The notes under the pieces are model-generated. The model saw only the letters and a program-made list of their open reading frames with translations, had not been told where the DNA came from and did no database searches. Shown here piece after piece: positions 34,388-44,757 of a DNA stretch of 64,000 nt (the first letter of the stretch is position 1; each line of letters starts with the position of its first letter). A program made the translations under genes and the position numbers. Source of the DNA: Clitopilus passeckerianus (lineage: Eukaryota > Basidiomycota > Agaricomycetes > Agaricales > Entolomataceae); NCBI GenBank assembly GCA_944990035.1, contig CALYLX010000029.1:56654-120653 (forward strand), given 5' to 3'.

Positions 34388-34492
34388 TGTAAAAGGTCAA
34401 CGAGCGGGTTTCCAAACTGGGTAAACACCGTGACCGCGCTTGCATTTTCATCGAACCCTGAGCACCCTCCCGTCCAGCCACAATACTAAGAT
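34388..34492. promoter_or_regulatory. Compact bidirectional promoter bS21m / GIR2
   Basis: Only 105 bp separate the two divergent start codons, so both core promoters must lie here and possibly overlap. No distinct TATA box was recognised. Confidence 0.5.
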
Positions 34493-35545
34493 ATGCCTTC
34501 GGAAGTCGTTGCAGAGGAGCTTGAGGTCACAATCTTTCGTTTAAGCGCGCCATGTTCTCATTCAAAGTCTTATAGGTCCTCGAGTCGATATACCCTACAG
34601 AGCTAACAAGTCTGTGACCGATCATCATCTTTTGGCTTGAATCGCAACTGAGCCTTGTGCAAAGGAATATCGGACAACGACATTAACATTGAGGCTGAGC
34701 CTGATGACCCTATTGAAGGAGATGAAGAACGTCTGTCGCTTTTGTGTAACTGAATAACACAACCGAACCTTGCTAACTTCGTCTACGTACAGTGAAGCTC
34801 TTGTTATCTGTTCATTACAAGGATGACTACCCAGACTCTATTCCCGAACTCTCACTGGAAAGCATAGCCGGAGAACTCAGCGATACTGAAACGGAAAGTC
34901 TTCTGCGTGATCTCGAGGCTGTAGTATGTACGATCGCTTCGGGATCACCTCCCTAAGGCTCATCTCCCAGATGTAGGGAGAGGAAAACCTCGGGATGGCC
35001 ATGACATTTACACTGGTATCACACCTACGAGAGAAACTCTCTGGCCTCATACGTGCGCGAGAAGACGAAAGCAAGAGAAATGAAGCCGAGAAGGAGAGGC
35101 TTGCCCTCGAGGTACGCACCTCATTCCATGATGCTGCTAACTGACAACCTCAATTTCACTTTGCGGTTACAGGAGGAGGAAGCCAGAACGCGTGGTACGC
35201 CCGTGACATTGGAGTCGTTCAAAGCATGGAAGGCAGCGTTTGATCGAGAGATTGCTGAACGGAAAGCGCGTGAAGACGAGGATACTATTAAAGGCATGAC
35301 CCCAAAGGAGAGAGAAGAATTCAAGAGATTAGGGAACCGACTATCAGGCAAGTTCTCGTTCACAGTTTTGTCACTCCAGATCATCTCAATGGTTTCCCTT
35401 AGGGCGACAATTATTCGAGAAGGGTAGAATCCTGGAAGAAGACAACCTCATCGAAGAAGGTGCTGTTTCCGTGGATGCCAGTCAATACGAAAGAGAAGAA
35501 ATCGAGGAGGAGGAGGAAGGTATCACATTCAGTGATAGCGATTAG
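34493..35545 (+). CDS. GIR2: RWD-domain protein, Gir2/RWDD1 (DFRP2) homologue
   Basis: Gir2 binds the DRG-type GTPase Rbg2 and, through its RWD domain, Gcn1, so it can modulate Gcn2 signalling; it associates with translating ribosomes. The start MPSEVVAEELEV at 34493 leads into an RWD domain built from short exons: the region ending with ESIYP-type residues near 34580, then DNDINIEAEPDD, LLSVHYKDDYPDSIPELSLE and ELSDTETESLLRDLEAV. A charged helical C-terminal half follows: LREKLSGLIRAREDESKRNE, EARTRGTPVTLESFKAWKAA and FDREIAERKAREDED. An acidic end (EEIEEEEEGITFSDSD) has TAG at 35545. The TPVTxExFxxWK motif is diagnostic of the DFRP2/RWDD1 family. About five introns. Confidence 0.88.
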
Positions 35546-35656
35546 GGTCCTTCGTGGATAGACAGTGCTAGGAGCCACTCCTTGACAGGCAAATGACAGT
35601 TAATACAACTGAGTAGTCTATTACAGCAGCCTATCTACACGATTTGTACATGTGGC

Positions 35657-37431
35657 TCAAAGTCCCTGAAGTATTCCTGTTTCTCCTAGATTACCGTTCA
35701 CAACACCTCCGCCAGGTACCTCTTTGCAACCGAGTTCAGGCCTTCCTTCTTCCCTGATAAATCCATCCTCATCCTTGAACAGTTTGGGATATGTTCTGCC
35801 TGTAGAGACAGCGAATTCCTCCCCAGTCAGTTTGAGCCATTCCAGGACTGGTTTCGTTGTCCATCGATCAACAAAGCCAGGCCCAGCCTGGAACCATCCC
35901 AGGTGACCGCCGTGCTTGGTGAGTTTCATAACCACATATCCATTTCCAGCTCCATCCATCGGAACATGACGAACAACTGGGTCGTCTGCAGCGTTGATAG
36001 CCAGGAATGGAACTCGAATTCCATCGAGAACATAGTGACTTGAGGAGTAGCGGTAATAATCTTGAGCTGATTTGAAGGGCCAAACAGGAGGCGCGCCTCC
36101 TGCTATGCAGGTGAATGCGTCGTCAAATTCTTCCAAAGTAGGGCTCTTCAGTGCAAGAGCTGTAGGTACGGTCTTGGCGACACGGTGTGTAGGATCGGTG
36201 GTGAGTGCAGCTGTATGGCGTTTGACCAGGGCCAGCAAATTACGTGCCATTCCTTTGGAATACACATGTCTTCCCAAGAAAGATCGATTCAGCCTAGAAG
36301 AAGAAACGATCAGAACGTTTAAGAATAGCGACAAATCGACGAACCCGTCGTTATTAAGTTTCAGGTCCCATGGCTAGTTGGAACAAGTAAGAGGTACGAT
36401 CTGAAGGAAATGAGATCCACACTCACGCAGCCGAGAGCACATCCCGACATGAGTCGGCTACGTTCACCTTCTTGCGCGAGATATCTTGTTATCACATTGG
36501 CACCCAGTGAGAATCCAAGCCCTATCAATGGAGCTCTGGGGTATCGGTATGAAATATACATAAGTGCTTGACGTAAATCGTCGGTATATCCCGCTGAGTA
36601 AAGCTGGGGTGCAGTTATCGGAGTGCCAGCACCTAGATTATACAGTTCTGTGAGTAGGTAAAGATGCGGTAATGGGTTCGAGTACGAACATCCTCGGAAA
36701 TTGCAAACGACCGCCCTATACCCAAGGCCACCCTTCTCGACAGGCGCACAGGCACGGCTGAGAATCGCTCGGACATACGCTTCGTAGGAACCTATTTGAC
36801 CCCCATCTTCAGCATCTTGAGTAGTAGCCGAACAGTGAAGTCATTACCTCCGGTAAGACCGTGCTTAACCACAATAATTGGGGCATCATCTGGGATATGG
36901 GAATCATCTACGGGTGCGAAATCAATGCCGCTATACGACAATGTGAGATTGAGATATCTCAGGTGGGAAAAGCGTATGCAACATACACAGTACCGCCATC
37001 TGGCATTCTCAAGAACTGTCTGATTGCAAAAAGGTCAGCTGGTGTGCGGAGGTCCCGAAGAACGGACGTACCTTCTGTAATTCAACTGTTCTGTCTTCGA
37101 GAAATCACCCAATACGCAATATATTGTCTGGAGATGTCCACTAAGGAAACACATTAGGCGGCCGGTGCTTCGTTGAAGGAGATGTCATCACTGACCTGTA
37201 TATCCACCACAATGGTCTAAATGGCGTGAAAAGGCTCTTCACACGAGACTCTACAAGATCTTTCAAGGAGGCGAGGGTGGATTCGGTTGGGTTATCACTG
37301 TCTTTCACAGGAATCATGGCGGGCTTCTCGTCGAAATGAACAGGAGGTGTATGCTCTGGCAGGCCATGGTTTGCTAGGCTGGAAAAAGCACCCATGATGG
37401 TGACACTAAGAAAACTTAGCAGAGAGCCCAT
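35657..37431 (-). CDS. Alpha/beta hydrolase of the Eht1/Eeb1/YheT type
   Basis: Family members include yeast medium-chain fatty acid ethyl ester synthase/esterases; the substrate here is inferred. The start is MGSLLSFLSVTIMGAFSSLA at 37431, a hydrophobic N-terminus that could anchor or target it. Downstream is the Gly-His oxyanion region, then the nucleophile elbow LIGLGFSLGANVITRYLAQE (GFSLG, catalytic Ser, about 36500). The cap/core follows with FDDAFTCIAGGAPPVWPFKS and YYRYSS. The acid is in VPFLAINAADDPVVRHVP and the catalytic His in KHGGHLGWF. The triad is complete. Ends at 35657 after the GETGILQGL tail. Seven or so introns. Confidence 0.87.
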
Positions 37432-38105
37432 AGGCGGCCGGATGATGTAGGGAGACGCAAAGCAGGAAGAATGTTGAGCTTCTGGAATCTGCTCGCCGTG
37501 TTACACGACATCGGTGCTAAAAAGACCGAGTGATCCGTGCGGAATCAGCAGCCTCAGCCATGCTTACCTTCGGTCAAGCCTGTGGCATTCTTCTCGACCG
37601 CTGTGGCACTGCGCTAGACCACTTTCATTCGCCACCACTCGTCAGACGACCTCAACAACATAACTGAATAGAGATTAGATTGTACGCGGTGTTAGGTAGC
37701 GCCTGCGCCCGATGTGACACTGAGCATCAATGGGACCCTTCATACGTTACTCATCTTACGCACATAGATCATGCATGTTGCCTCATACCGCGTCCAGGGT
37801 CAGCAATGTCGCGCTGGTTCCTTCTAATTAGCATTCAAGAAGCCAAAGGTCAGGAAATGTTGTAGGACCTTGTAGGTGTCCTTTGGCGTCGACAATGATC
37901 ACCACCAAGGTACGCCAGATCACGTGGTGTTCAACGTTCCGTGTGTTCGCCAAGTTTGGTCGGGTAACTTGCAGCTGTACTCCTCTCCATGATCTGCTCT
38001 TGTTCGTTCGATTATCGTCCTGTTACTGCAATTCAAGCTGCATAAACTTCAAGAACGACCTTATATCCTGGCAGACCAATTGGATTACTAAGGAGAATCA
38101 CAATC
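37432..38105. promoter_or_regulatory. Divergent intergenic region, hydrolase / disordered protein
   Basis: A 674-bp region between divergent start codons. Short frames such as 37680-37865 (+) show no motif or splice logic. It presumably contains both promoters. No repeat or RNA gene seen. Confidence 0.4.
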
Positions 38106-41100
38106 ATGTCGAGCCAATCGGACTGTACTATTTTACCAACCTCTCCAGGGCCGTTATCCGACGACGATGCTTTCAATACAACTGGCGCAAGACTACATTT
38201 TGGACCACTTAGATCACCAGAGAAGATGTTTGCATCGATTGTTGCGCGTAGCCCCACGTGTACTACTGACCTCGCGCCACAACCTCCCACTTCATCGACA
38301 ACCCTGAACCACCCAGTCTTCACCAAACCCACCACAAGCATTGACATGCAGGACGTGCAGAAGTCCCAAACAACAACGGGAGAGAGCCCTCAGAAAGAAG
38401 AATTTCAGAAAACTGGTGAGCTTCTGAATTAGACGCCAATTTCCCCTTCTCAATTTTTGCTCGTGTGCACGTCAGATACTCGTGGTGCCGTAACCTCGCA
38501 AGAACAGCCATTGGATATGGCGGAAGACAAAGGAGGGTCTGAAAAAGTGCCAGAGACCACCGTTTTACTTCTACAAGCTGGCGCCAACGATGAACCACCG
38601 AGCATTAGCAGGGAGCAATCACTACCTATATCCGAGTCCAGTGTCACTGACACGATAAACGTTGCCAATGCCCTGGTCCCGGACTCTCCTACCACACCAA
38701 GGGCTAGTACTATGCCAAAGTCCTTGCCAACAGACACCCAGCCCTCTAGTTCAACCCCGACTCATTTGCCGAATGTGGGTGCCTCATCATCAGAAGAAGC
38801 CAAAACGCCCCAACCCGCTGACAACACACCCACCATACCCCAACAAGATAACAAATCGAATGCCGAAGCTGACTCTACTACACCTCGAGCAGCAATTGCC
38901 ACACCCACTCGCCTCCGACCCAATGTGACAGCGCCTACAATAATTGACCGTGAACTGGGATCCCTGTCTCCCACTTCCAACAACCTCCTTGGGCAGCTCC
39001 TTGCTACACCTGGAAAATCTCCTCAGCGTTTTCTACGCTTCTCAGTTCCCGAGAATAAGCAGGCAGGCGCGTCCACCTCAAGCCAATCGACTATAGCACC
39101 GTTCCCTCGGTCAACGTTAACGCTTGAAACCCCCCAGCGAACCCCAAGACCATTCCCTAGTCCCTTGCGCGCAGTAAAGACAGCATCTCCGGCGAGAAGG
39201 GCTCCAACCGATGGTGGTCCGGAATCAAAACCCTTCAGTCTACCCGAATCCTCGAGTTCGAAGTCTATTTTCGCAAGAACAGCGGGCTTCGATAGCTTAC
39301 CCCCGGGGTCTCCTGCCAAGAGTCCCGTCAGGCGATTGCCAATGCTAGTGCCCCCCTCTACCTTAGCTTCACCTAATAAAGCGGGATCTTCGAGAGTACC
39401 TGCGACCCCTGCAAGATCTGGCCTTGTGGCTTCGAAGGGTGCCGATAAATCGTCTCCAGTCAAGGGTGCTGATGCCCCGAAGATACGAACTTATATGTCT
39501 AAATCTGCGCTGGCCGCTTCCTCGTCTGCCCCTACTACATCTACAACAATGTCTACTTTGTCAAAACCACTACCCTACCCAATTGGTCCCGTCCGCACAA
39601 TCTTTAGAAAGGAACCGGCACCTAGCACGGAGTCTAGCTCAGATACCGAGCCGCCATCGTCTCAGCCGGACAAACCGGAAGCGACAAAATCCTTGCTGAA
39701 ACAGTCCACTTCTAGCAGGATACCAAGACCCAAACCATATGCACGGCCTGCAACTGCTGCACGAAGGACCCTTGCTAATAGGCGAACTAAAGAGCAGGCT
39801 CAACCTTCTAACGAGGCAAGTTGCACAGGTGTCATGTTATTCGATGGATAACTAATCATGTACCTAGGAGGCCCCTCAGGAACCACCCCAAGCCCCGCCC
39901 AATAAACCACAAGAACCCCTGGTGCCTCCACCTGCACCTGCATCTGCAGTGTCACCTCCCCCTGAACTCAAACCCGCCTCGGCACCCATTCCAGCCTTGA
40001 ACATAGGCCCCGTTTCGCCCTTGAAGCGAAAACGGCTAAGCGATGAGGCTTCAGACGGAGAGACGCAGCCCACCGCAAGAACTGAGTCTCGACGTCAGGT
40101 CAAGATACCTAGGACAGTTGAAGAGGCACCAGCCATCGTCGCACCTCAGCCTCACCCCGCAAGGCTCGTTTCCCGGCGTCTACCCACTCCTCACCCCGCA
40201 AGAACGCTTGATGAAGAACTGGCAGCGGCTGTAGCTTCTTCGGATCCTTCTGAACCTGACGCACCCTCCTCAGACGTTGACGGGCTACCTTCTTCATCAC
40301 CCCCATCCTCTTCAGCAGAGCTCCCCGGTCAAGGTTCCCGTTCGGATAATATTCCGCTGAAGCCCGCGACCAGCTCTCCCGAGGTGCCACCAATCGCAGC
40401 CTATCCCGAAGTTCCTCGTAGAACTCGTACCAGACGAACATTAGACCTGTCTGGTGACAACACTGGACCTAGTACCTTGGGAGCAAGGACAATTCGCAGG
40501 CGAACTATAGGCCAGCATTTAGTTCCACCTTCGGATAATTTCTGTGGGCTCAGTGCAATTGCATTGAAGGCCCTCACATCTCAAAATACGGCGAGGAATG
40601 AGAAGTACTTGATGACCAAGTTGATGAGGGAGGAGGTTAGGAAAGATGGGATCAGGCCTGAGAGTCCAGGGGTGAAGGCGAAGACCACTTCGCAGCGACA
40701 GCAGGAGGAGATTCAAAAACAGAGGCAGGAGAGGGCAGAGAGGAGGGCGAGACGGGGAGGCCGGGGTTCTGATTCTTCCAATGCGCGGGAGGAGTTGATG
40801 GATGAGGTTGATGAGGGGGACGCGATTTCAGATGAGGACGGGGATGGGGATTCGGAGGTATTGGACAGCAGCCCTCCTAGGCCGCGGCATAGACGAGGTC
40901 CCGGTGACGAAGACGACTATGAGACGCCAATACGGCCAAGGACGAAAGATTTAGCGGAGAGCGAGGAGACTGCTGCTGATCGTCGTGTTAGATGGGACAG
41001 GGGCTTGTTCACTGAGGTCTATCTCGATGAAGTGAAATTCGGAACAAGGAAACGAGGAGGTAGTGCTGCAAAGGGCTGCCTAGCTCCTTCAGCCAAGGCA

Positions 41101-41333
41101 TGACGCGTCTATTCTCGATACATTTCATTTGGTGTTAACTCTTTTTCCTGTGATAGGCACTACCTCTGGACAACTTGGGCAACCTGCCAGATGCTACATC
41201 TCCGTTCACGGATATTGAGCAGCATCAGGTTGTCATTAAGAAATTCATTTACGACAACGATCTCGAGCCGGTCCCGGAACCTGTAGTGGTGAAACCTGTA
41301 ACCAGGCAGAGGAGTAAAAAAGCGAAGTCATGA
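38106..41333 (+). CDS. Large intrinsically disordered nuclear-type protein, about 1018 aa, unrecognised
   Basis: Exons 38106-38415, 38476-39815, 39868-41097 and 41157-41333 total 3057 nt, exactly divisible by three (1018 aa). The start is MSSQSDCTILPTSPGPLSDD. Nearly the whole N-terminal two thirds is Ser/Pro/Thr-rich with many TP/SP sites (for example SPQRFLRFSVPE, LETPQRTPRPFPSP, SPVKGADAPKIRTY), consistent with CDK phosphorylation. A more conserved-looking core lies at 40440-40700: RRTRTRRTLDLSGDN, DNFCGLSAIALKALTSQN and LMREEVRKDGIRPESPG. A coiled basic helix follows (QRQQEEIQKQRQERAERRAR), then an acidic run. The C-terminus has RRVRWDRGLFTEVYLDEV, KGCLAPSAKALPLDNLGNLP and VVIKKFIYDND. 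It resembles a cell-cycle or chromatin regulator in composition, but I cannot name it. Two introns use GC donors. Confidence 0.72.
39816..39867 (+). other. GC-AG intron (GCAAGT donor)
   Basis: The exon ends AACGAG and the intron begins GCAAGT, the classic GC-donor consensus; it ends TACCTAG with a branch-like ACTAAT inside. Phase 0, giving NE|EAPQEPP. Without it the frame stops at 39849. Confidence 0.75.
41098..41156 (+). other. GC-AG intron (weak GCATGA donor)
   Basis: The exon ends GCCAAG and the intron begins GCATGA, ending GTGATAG. Splicing gives SAK|ALPLDNLGN in frame, and the four-exon total stays divisible by three. Reading through instead stops immediately at 41103. Confidence 0.6.
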
Positions 41334-41418
41334 TTTCTTAATTGCATCATTTGTATGTTTGTGGAGAACACATTTATCACTGGAATATAGCCATGGCATA
41401 GGGGATATACGGGGTATT

Positions 41419-42548
41419 CTACTTCGCCAATCCGGGGCGGTAATTGAGGGTTGCACTTGCTTGGTTTGTCGGGAACATGAGGACCTCGGCGATCTGGACG
41501 TGGGGTGGTCGGGAGGCTGCCCACACGATTTCCTCCGCAACATCTATTGGGGTAACTATTCCAGCCAAAATCAGCCTGCCGAATGTTTCTGGCGATGTGA
41601 GCACCTACGGGGTTGCAGGCCTTCGTATACCTTCGAAGCTGCTGAGGTATCCCCGCGATATCTGATGATAGAGAACTCGGTTTCTACCATGCCTAATTTG
41701 CGCCTAAGTAACGGATGGACGATACAAATAGGACAGCATACCAGGTTGGATCTCGGTTACCCTGATTTGTGTATTGACGAGTTCTCGAATGAGAGACCCT
41801 GTAAATGCCTTGACGGCATGCTTTGTAGCACAGTAGATGCCACCTCCAACATATGGCTCTCGGCCTGCAATTGAGCCAATATTGATGACATGGCCTGTGT
41901 TCTTAGTCTTGAAGTCTGCAAACCTTCAGAAGATATTCCCACTGCTAATCAGATCGACTTACGGCGGACCAACACCTGTGTCATGGCGATCAAGCCAAGC
42001 ACGTTGGTGTTGAACATTCCCTCCATGTCCTCGTCCTTTATGTTCCCGATTTGCTCAACGCCCAGAACGTAGCCAGCGTTGTTTACTGTGTTGGGACTCG
42101 GTGAGGGCAGTCCGAATCAAAGAAGACAAGATCCGTTACCTAGAACATCGACATCACGAAGATCCTGAGGAACTTTATCCCATAGATTGGCGACAGCCTT
42201 TCTATCCGACACATCCAGCTGGACGCTGGCGACCTTGCCACCTTGACTGAGGCCAGATTCCTTGTGTGCATCGAGGCATGCACTCTCAACGTTCTTCAGA
42301 GCATCAGCTCGGCGAGCAATGAGGATAAGGTTTGCGCCTCCCTGGAAAAAGATTCATCGTTGGTCCCCACTGACTAGATAACTCGCAGGCAAACCTTGGC
42401 GAATAGAAGAGCAGTAGCCTGATACGAGATTTCGATTCAAAACTAACCGACGAGATTGGACAGGAATCCTTACAGCACCAATACCACTACTAGCACCGGT
42501 CACGATGACCGTCTTTCCTAGAAGCCTTGACGCGTTGAAGATGCTCAT
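41419..42548 (-). CDS. Short-chain dehydrogenase/reductase (YMR226C/YdfG type)
   Basis: NADP-dependent oxidoreductase; close relatives oxidise L-allo-threonine, serine and related 3-hydroxy acids (substrate inferred). The ATG at 42548 gives [20 protein letters not shown]. The cofactor motif TGASSGIG follows, then after an intron [15 protein letters not shown], the aspartate of [13 protein letters not shown], and the [20 protein letters not shown] motif. The active-site region is [20 protein letters not shown] with YCATKHAVK, giving the Ser/Tyr/Lys catalytic residues. Downstream are VTEIQPGM and [24 protein letters not shown] residues. The end is [12 protein letters not shown] and stop at 41419. 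The layout is full length for a classical SDR of about 270 residues. Five or so introns. Confidence 0.9.
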
Positions 42549-42711
42549 GATGGTAGTCTTAGTGAGAGTCAAGGATGGTCAGAGTCGGAACTGTGTGACC
42601 AAGCACACAGAGGGCCGTCAAGTTATTACGAGCGTGGGGTATATCGGAGCCTTGATTGCCATCGGCTAGACGGGCCGGGGCAACACTCACTTTTGACCAA
42701 CTGCCTGTTTC
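42549..42711. promoter_or_regulatory. Bidirectional promoter SDR / SET gene
   Basis: 163 bp between divergent ATGs, with no gene inside. No particular operator was recognised. Confidence 0.45.
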
Positions 42712-44311
42712 ATGTCGACTTCAGTTCATCCTGGGTGGGATCAACTTCTCACCTGGTTGAAGGGGAAAGGTGCCTCTATATCATCCGAAAGCGTTCCTAT
42801 TGAAGCGAGGGCGTCACCAGGTCAGTGACGTGTTTTGTGCTTTCAATTTATCGATTAACATTGACAAGAATATTGATAAACATATCTGCTTCAGGGGCTG
42901 GCTATGGGCTTATCGCACGTCAGGATTTGCAAGATTCCGCAAAGTTCTTGAGGATACCTGCCAATGCCTTAATGAATATACTGACCCTGGGACCACTCTA
43001 CCCACCAAGCGCTAGAACCCTCAACGCTATTCAGCTGATCTCATTGCACCTGTATCTCCATAGCGTGAGCCCAGATGCTGAGGGATCGCCGACAGAAAGC
43101 CCCTTCGGTCCTTACATCTCAGTACTACCGAGAGATTTCTCTTTCCATCCTTTGACTTGGTTATGTGCTCCCGAAAAAAATGACTCCATGGCCGAGTTAC
43201 TGAAGAACGTGCCACCTACTGTAATGGTTAAGATGTCTAACCAGGCAAACCGTCTACGATCGGACTGGGTTGTTGTGCGAAAATACCTGGTTAGTCTATA
43301 TTCGGGACGTTACATCCCCTAGTCAACCCCTCAATGCTATACAGCGGAAGAATCCGTCGATAGTCCGGAACTTGTTTGTTTCTCGGGCTTTGGAGAGTTC
43401 CACCGCGATTGTCGATGAGAACTTCATTTGGGCGTGGCTAATTGGTGGGTCTCGTTTCAACCTATTCATACCTTGGTAGCTAAACGTAGAGCAGTGAACA
43501 CACGTTGCATTTACTGCCGCCTGAATTACAATCAATCGGACGCCGATAACCTCACCCTTTCCCCAATCGTTGATTTCACGAATCATATTGGGTCAGGGCA
43601 TTCACTCAAAGTTGAGTTCAACAAGCAAATGGGGGGAGACTTAATACTTTCGCTTCCCGATGGCTACACTGCTTGCGCGGGCGATGAGCTCTACTTGACA
43701 TATGGCCGACACCCAAATAGTACCCTGTTTACGGAGTATGGATTCGTCAATCATTCTCAGGCAAATCGGGAAGGAGAGGCAGAGCTTGATGCACTACTCA
43801 TAAGACAATTCGAGGCAAGAGGTAGTGTTGGCTCCTACCTGAAGGAAGTACTACAAGAAAACAATTATTGGGGGTAAGGTATTGTTGATTTTCCCCAAAT
43901 TTGCCAGGACTAATGTATACCAAACCCAGCGATTGGACAGTGCACTTATCGCCAGCACCTGCATACCCCTCTTATCGACTGATCACCGCACTTCGCTTGT
44001 ATCATTCTCTTGACGAGAGTGTAGAAGAGCTGCCTCCTGACATTGACGCGAAACTCGAAATCTGGAAGAATACGGTGCTCGGAAATCGGGAGACCATCAA
44101 TCCAGAAAACGAAGCCTCGTGGAGAGCCAATCTGTACGGGCTCTGCCAAGAGCTTGTCCGTCAGGCAAGATTAAGGGTTGCTAGTTTGTCGCAGCTCAAC
44201 GTTGAGAACTGGATGAAGGGCTCAGTCTCAGACCTTCAGATTCTGTGCGAGGAAGAAATAGCTGTAGGTTTAGGTGTCTGCCAGAGTATAGAGAGCAATG
44301 TAGAGTTCTAA
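42712..44311 (+). CDS. SET-domain protein lysine methyltransferase (RuBisCO-LSMT/SETD6/Rkm type)
   Basis: Predicted SAM-dependent lysine methyltransferase acting on non-histone targets such as ribosomal proteins (target inferred). The start MSTSVHPGWDQLLTWLKGKG is typical of the family's N-terminus. The SET core begins after an intron at about 42893 with PGAGYGLIARQDLQDSAKFL. The long iSET insert covers 43000-43480. Then SPIVDFTNHIGSGHSLKVEF carries the NH of the SAM-binding motif, followed by ACAGDELYLTYGRHPNSTLF with the catalytic Tyr region and YGFVNH. The C-terminal substrate-binding lobe runs from YPSYRLITALRLYHSLDESV to DLQILCEEEIAV. The stop is at 44311, though the last exon could splice further. 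About four introns. Confidence 0.86.
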
Positions 44312-44757
44312 ATGAGCAGCATAGCCCGCGATTCGATGGCTGTTGCGCCGCCCTTTTTGCAGCGGGTGTAAGGCGCTGCAACTGCCCTGAACACGTTCAG
44401 CTTGGTAGGCGTTCCAGTACATGCGACTCTGAGGAGTTCTCTGCGTCGTATTGAGCTCGTAGAAAATGTGACTATTCTCGAGTTGATCGAGGATTGTGTG
44501 ATTCATCGGAGACAAATAACGGAAGGCTTCGTCGATTGCAAACACCGACGTCGAGGGCTCAGGTACACTCAGGGCAACTCCAGCCAATCCTCCGAAAGGT
44601 GCAGTAGTCAATCGCCCCCCGAGGCTGACTAAGCATCAAAATTGCGCTGCTCAAGGCAGTTGGTGCCGCCGCCCGTTGACCACCGTTCAACTCTTATTAG
44701 CATCCACCTTTCACCTGCTGGTAGTATACCCATCCCAGGTGGTACCATCTGCCAGAG
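44312..44757. other. Intergenic region before UPF0658 gene
   Basis: A minus-strand frame (about 44270-44611, with SPMNHTILDQLENSHIFYEL) is moderately protein-like but has no good ATG and overlaps the SET gene's 3' end. It also contains the presumed promoter of the UPF0658 gene. Nothing else seen. Confidence 0.35.

Noticed and set aside
39023..39463. Minus-strand frame of 146 codons in the disordered-protein gene
   Set aside because: Shadow of a Ser/Pro/Thr coding exon; the + strand four-exon model is exactly in frame.
44270..44611. Minus-strand frame with SPMNHTILDQLENSHIFYEL
   Set aside because: It looks somewhat protein-like, but the only upstream starts are non-ATG, the first ATG leaves a short stub, and it overlaps the end of the SET gene. 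Not reported as a gene.
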